16,722 nt of DNA from Bryobacterales bacterium (GTDB taxonomy: Bacteria; Acidobacteriota; Terriglobia; Bryobacterales; Bryobacteraceae), in NCBI GenBank assembly GCA_016789785.1, contig JAEUQE010000207.1:1-16722 (forward strand), written 5' to 3'. The first letter of the stretch is position 1. Every line of letters begins with the position of its first letter. This document shows, in pieces, positions 13,416-16,722 of this stretch. The notes under the pieces were generated by a model. That model searched no databases. It worked only from the letters and a program-made list of their open reading frames with translations, and was not told the DNA's origin. The translations under genes were made by a program, and so were the position numbers.

Positions 13416-14677
13416 GCCGTCATCAGCATGCAGACCGTGAGCAGAATCCGATGCAGTCCCAACTCCCGCCCATCGGGATCGAACCATTCATCCTGCGTGT
13501 GCGCTCCCCCGCCCTGCCCGCCTGCGCCGATGGAGACCGCTTCCATGCCCATGGAAAGCGGGATGTTCGCATCGGTGGAGGCACAGTCGAGATGGGCACG
13601 AATGCCGAGGTAGGAATCGACGGCGCGAATAGACGGCAGCAGATCCGAGTTCTCAGGCAGCGCCCCTCCCGGGCGGAAGCCGATTTCACGGAGCCGCGCC
13701 TGGACCTTGCCCCCGGTGGCACGGGCGTTTTCCACTTCCACCGCACGTTCCACCGCAAGGCCGAAGCATCGCGCGAGTTCTTCGAGCTTGCGCGGATCTT
13801 CGGACCGCACGTCGAGTTTGGCGCGCGCGGATGCCGGGATGGAGTTGATGCTAAGGCCGCCTTCCACCAATCCGAAGTTGAACGAAGTCCGGGTGCCCGA
13901 GGTGCGCTCGTCATGCTGGCCTTCGGTGAAGAAGTGGATGGCGCGGCTCAGCGCGTGGACGGCGTTGCCATTGCCATGATCGGACCAGCTATGTCCGCCC
14001 GGGCCGTTGACCACGAGTTCGAAACGGCGGCTGGCGAGCGCTCTGCAAGTGATGTGATCGGTGCTTGGCCCGTCCAGCACGAGATACGTTCGAATCCGGT
14101 TGCCGAGCGTTGACGACTTGCAGAGGTAGCGCATGCCGTTAAGATTGCCTTCGCCCTCCTCTCCGACATTGGCGATGAGCACAAGCGAAGTGCCATTCCA
14201 CTCACTCACGGGCATCACCGCTTTCCAGGCGGCGGCGAAGGCGAGCAAAGCGGCGAGTCCCGCGCCATTGTCCGATACCCCGGGGCCATGGAAGCGGCCA
14301 TCCGGCGCGACGCGGATATCTTCGGCGCTGCGCGGTGCAAGCACGGTGTCGAGATGCGCGGTCAGCGCGACAAAGGGTCCTTCGCGCTTGTTGTTGGGAT
14401 AGGCGACGATGTTTCCCGCGCGGTCGGGCTTGGCTTCCCATCCGAGCGAGTCGAATTGTTCCGCCATCCACTCGGCACGTTCGTGTTCGAGAAACGTGGG
14501 CGAGGGAATGCGGCAAACCTGGAGATGCTGCTCATTGATCCAGAGCTTGTTGCGATGGAACCATCGCTGGCATTCGCGAATTCCGCTGGACTCCGCCAAT
14601 TCGGTTGCGCGCCGCTGAAACCTGCTGTCAGGCTTGCCCGGGAGGTGCTTCTTGGTGGAGTCCAGCGAATGATTCAT
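13412..14677 (-). CDS. M20-family zinc peptidase / amidohydrolase, peptidase T-like
   Basis: A 421-residue dinuclear-zinc hydrolase. The metal and catalytic residues are all present: His108 with Asp110 (TAHLDTV), bridging Asp136 (GVSDNGAG), general base Glu173 and ligand Glu174 (GEEGEG), Asp202 (VLDGPS), and final ligand His393 (GGGAHTQDEW). The lid or dimerisation domain lies at about 215-330, with GGHSWSDHG at 228-235. The family removes amino acids from peptides or deacylates amino-acid derivatives; the exact substrate is open. A start at 14677 fits, 5 bp after the citrate synthase stop; the longer frame from 14788 would run 37 codons into that gene. No signal peptide is seen, so it is cytoplasmic. 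It overlaps the EamA gene by 4 bp. Confidence 0.92.
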   Translation of the reverse strand: MNHSLDSTKKHLPGKPDSRFQRRATELAESSGIRECQRWFHRNKLWINEQHLQVCRIPSPTFLEHERAEWMAEQFDSLGWEAKPDRAGNIVAYPNNKREGPFVALTAHLDTVLAPRSAEDIRVAPDGRFHGPGVSDNGAGLAALLAFAAAWKAVMPVSEWNGTSLVLIANVGEEGEGNLNGMRYLCKSSTLGNRIRTYLVLDGPSTDHITCRALASRRFELVVNGPGGHSWSDHGNGNAVHALSRAIHFFTEGQHDERTSGTRTSFNFGLVEGGLSINSIPASARAKLDVRSEDPRKLEELARCFGLAVERAVEVENARATGGKVQARLREIGFRPGGALPENSDLLPSIRAVDSYLGIRAHLDCASTDANIPLSMGMEAVSIGAGGQGGGAHTQDEWFDPDGRELGLHRILLTVCMLMTA

Positions 14678-14682
14678 GCTGC

Positions 14683-15972
14683 TTACGGGCGCTGGTCCAT
14701 CGGCACGAAGTCGCGCCGGGCCGAGCCGAGATAGAGTTGCTTCGGGCGAGCGATCTTCAGATCCGGATCCTGCAGAAGCTCTTCCCAATGGGTGAGCCAG
14801 CCGGCAGTGCGCGGGATGGCGAACATCACCGTGAACAGTTCGCTCGGCAGTCCCATGGCTTCATAGATGATTCCGGAATAGAAGTCGACGTTCGGATAGA
14901 GGCGGCGCTTCACGAAGTACTCGTCTTCAAGCGCGATGCGCTCCAGTTCCACCGCGATGTCAATGAGCGGATTCTTGCCGACAGCCTCAAAGACGGCATC
15001 GGCGGCTTGCTTGATGATCTTCGCGCGAGGATCGTAGTTCTTGTAGACGCGGTGACCGAAGCCCATCAGGCGCACTTCGCCCGCCTTGCATCGTTTGATG
15101 TATTCGGGGATGCCTTCCTTGCTGCCGATCTCACGCAGCATTCGCAGCACGGCTTCGTTGGCGCCGCCATGAAGCGGTCCATAAAGGGCTGCCGCGGCCG
15201 CAGCAAGCGCGCTGTACGGGTCGGTGTTGGCACTGCCGACACTGCGCATCGCCGTAGTGGAACAGTTCTGTTCGTGGTCGGCGTGCAGAATGAACAGAAT
15301 CTCCAGCGCACGCTCCAGTGCGGGATTCGGCTTGTACTTCGTCTCTGTCTTCTTGAACATCATGTTCAGGAAGTTGCCCGTGAACGAAAGGTCGTTGTCG
15401 GGATAGGCGTAAGGCATCCCGATATTGTGGCGGTAGATGAACGCCGCGATCGTGGGGACCTTCGCCACCAGCCGGTAATACTGCTTCCGGCGCACGGCGG
15501 GATCCTGAATGCTTTTCGCTTCCGGATAGAACGTGGATAAGGCGGCGACGGTGCCAACGAACATCCCCATGGGGTGCGCGTCGTAGCGGAAGCCGGCAAT
15601 GAACTGCTTCACGTTTTCATGAAGGATGGTGTGCCGGGTAATCTGGGCGTTCCACTCCTCCAGTTGGGACTTGTTCGGCAATTCGCCATGGTAGAGCAGG
15701 TAGGCGACCTCCAGGAAGGTGCAGGTTCCCGCGAGTTGTTCGATCGGGTATCCACGATACTCAAGAATGCCCTTGTCGCCGTCGATGTAGGTAATGCGGC
15801 TCTTACAGGCCGCGGTATTCATGAAGCCGGGATCGTAGGTGCAGAGCCCCTGGTCGTCATCCTTCAGCTTGATCTGGCGCAGATCGGTGGCTTTGATCGA
15901 GTCGTGCTCGATCGGGACCGTGTAGGTTTTCCCAGTGCGGTTATCGGTGATCGTGAGTGTCTGATTCGACAT
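14683..15972 (-). CDS. gltA: citrate synthase, type II hexameric-like
   Basis: A 429-residue enzyme that condenses acetyl-CoA with oxaloacetate, the entry step of the TCA cycle. The length and the N-terminal beta domain (MSNQTLTITDNRTGKTYTVP, then DPGFMNTAACKSRITYIDGD) match the NADH-sensitive form of Gram-negative bacteria such as E. coli GltA. Substrate and catalytic residues are visible: His233 (ADHEQN), His268 (GPLHGGANE), His307 (GFGHRVYKNYDPRA) and Asp363 (YPNVDFYSG). The start codon has only a weak GAG upstream. It follows the redoxin gene by 19 bp and precedes the peptidase by 5 bp, an uncommon company for a citrate synthase gene. Confidence 0.97.
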   Translation of the reverse strand: MSNQTLTITDNRTGKTYTVPIEHDSIKATDLRQIKLKDDDQGLCTYDPGFMNTAACKSRITYIDGDKGILEYRGYPIEQLAGTCTFLEVAYLLYHGELPNKSQLEEWNAQITRHTILHENVKQFIAGFRYDAHPMGMFVGTVAALSTFYPEAKSIQDPAVRRKQYYRLVAKVPTIAAFIYRHNIGMPYAYPDNDLSFTGNFLNMMFKKTETKYKPNPALERALEILFILHADHEQNCSTTAMRSVGSANTDPYSALAAAAAALYGPLHGGANEAVLRMLREIGSKEGIPEYIKRCKAGEVRLMGFGHRVYKNYDPRAKIIKQAADAVFEAVGKNPLIDIAVELERIALEDEYFVKRRLYPNVDFYSGIIYEAMGLPSELFTVMFAIPRTAGWLTHWEELLQDPDLKIARPKQLYLGSARRDFVPMDQRP

Positions 15973-15991
15973 GGCTTTGCCGGTCTCAATT

Positions 15992-16534
15992 CTATCTCTT
16001 TTTTTGAGCCCCTCCGGCCAACATCTGCTCGATCTCGGCGGCTAACGTTTTCGCGTTGACAACTCCGCCCTGCACGTCGCCATGACCATAATCGTTGCGG
16101 ATGAAACCTTCGGTATCAATGAGGAACAAATGGGGGAAGTGAACTTTCGGGTTCTGCGGAGTGATGCGCAGGTAGGACGCGGTCATCTGGCCGCAGTCAA
16201 AGAGTATGGGAGAAGAGACACCCTGCTCCTTGATGTAGCGCTGCACACTGTCCATGGTATCGGGAGGCACCACCACGCTGAGGATCTGGATCTTCGGGCC
16301 CAGTTTCGCCTTCAGTTGCTCGAGGGTACCCGTCAGAGTCTTGCATCCCGGGCAGCCCGTCTGCATGAAGTCGAGCAGCACAATCTTGCCGCGGTAGTCC
16401 TGCGGGTCGTGCTGTTTACCGCTGCTGTCAGGCAACGAAAAGCCGGGGGCACGGCGGTTTGACAGTGATCCAGCCGCCATGAGCGGTAACGATATCAACC
16501 CTGCCAGCAAGGCTGCCCGGACAAATCGAAACAT
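15992..16534 (-). CDS. exported thioredoxin-fold protein (redoxin/TlpA-SCO-like)
   Basis: A 180-residue protein with a signal peptide or membrane anchor at about 1-21 (MFRFVRAALLAGLISLPLMAAGS) and a thioredoxin fold: RRAPGFSLPDSSGK, then KIVLLDFMQTGCPGCKTL with Cys61 and Cys64, then KIQILSVVVPPDT, and the cis-Pro loop HFPHLFLID with Pro134. The active site is TGCPGC instead of the usual WC, and a third Cys at 114 (FDCGQM) could act as a resolving or metal-binding residue. It likely reduces disulphides or delivers metal in the periplasm. The start at 16534 was chosen for the signal peptide; ATG 16588 would add 18 residues before it and has a ribosome site too close (1 nt). It heads a four-gene run with citrate synthase. 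Confidence 0.85.
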   Translation of the reverse strand: MFRFVRAALLAGLISLPLMAAGSLSNRRAPGFSLPDSSGKQHDPQDYRGKIVLLDFMQTGCPGCKTLTGTLEQLKAKLGPKIQILSVVVPPDTMDSVQRYIKEQGVSSPILFDCGQMTASYLRITPQNPKVHFPHLFLIDTEGFIRNDYGHGDVQGGVVNAKTLAAEIEQMLAGGAQKKR

Positions 16535-16597
16535 AACTTTCAAGGTAACACGGGGGCCAACGGCCAAGGCATACAATCGAGGTGCCATACTCCTTTT

Positions 16598-16722
16598 ATG
16601 AACTCTGATCTTGTATCTGTCTTTACAGACTCCTGCGCGCGGCGCCTGACGCAGTATTCTTCAAGGATCGGCCAATGCCTTGAACCACTGGACAACGATC
16701 AGGTTTGGGCCCGCGGTTCGGA
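16598..16722 (+). CDS. DinB-like (DUF1572-type) protein, 5' end only
   Basis: An open frame of 41 codons running off the right edge, starting MNSDLVSVFTDSCARRLTQY and continuing SRIGQCLEPLDNDQVWARGS. The pattern of an N-terminal helix with Arg-rich turn, Tyr, RI, CL, L and QVWAR is that of the first helix and loop of DinB-like four-helix proteins of the DUF1572 group, which usually use three His to bind a metal. Those His would lie beyond the window. It is divergent from the redoxin gene with 63 bp between starts. A TACAAT hexamer at 16572-16577 could be its -10, but I found no matching -35. Family call is from a short fragment. Confidence 0.55.
   Translation, partial: MNSDLVSVFTDSCARRLTQYSSRIGQCLEPLDNDQVWARGS

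Noticed and set aside
13416..13487. N-terminal extension of the EamA protein
   Set aside because: The added 24 residues are hydrophilic and overlap the peptidase gene, while the ATGA overlap gives a natural start at 13415.
14678..14788. N-terminal extension of the M20 peptidase
   Set aside because: It would overlap citrate synthase by over 100 bp; the start 5 bp after that gene is typical of the run.

Overview
The window looks like chromosomal DNA of a GC-rich Gram-negative bacterium, most probably an Acidobacteriota member of the Solibacter/Bryobacter type. This is inferred from an Oar-like TonB-dependent receptor carrying a carboxypeptidase-regulatory domain and an ELPLNGRNYLELARLTAG plug segment, a secreted DUF4412-like lipoprotein-free protein, a Do-type protease and the general protein style. 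No rRNA, tRNA, transposase, phage gene or CRISPR array was seen.

Layout. (1) 1-1536, plus strand: a loosely packed accessory strip with a 22-bp repeat, a 79-aa membrane protein, an antitoxin of the UPF0175 family without its usual toxin, and a hicB-hicA pair whose HicA has Tyr where the catalytic His belongs. (2) 1537-8702, minus strand: typA/bipA followed after 6 bp by a cation diffusion facilitator, then a five-helix membrane protein followed after 30 bp by the large TonB receptor. (3) 8703-9629, plus strand: a two-gene unit of a 58-aa charged protein overlapping a 206-aa protein with features of the TIR / nucleoside deoxyribosyltransferase fold. This is the best candidate for an undescribed system. 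(4) 9631-12455, minus strand: a secreted unknown protein meeting the previous unit tail to tail with a 1-nt gap, then a membrane-anchored Do/HtrA protease with its own promoter and a clear intrinsic terminator. (5) 12519-16534, minus strand: a tightly packed apparent operon of redoxin, citrate synthase, M20-type peptidase and EamA exporter, with gaps of 19 and 5 bp and a 4-bp overlap. (6) A DinB-like gene starts divergently at 16598 and leaves the window.

Most of the window is housekeeping or envelope function: central carbon entry (citrate synthase), translation-associated GTPase, metal efflux, periplasmic protein quality control, outer-membrane uptake. The two plus-strand strips (1-1536 and 8819-9629) are the accessory parts, where toxin/defence-type genes sit. 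Many starts could be refined from Shine-Dalgarno sites, stop/start overlaps or promoter hexamers placed directly before the start codon.
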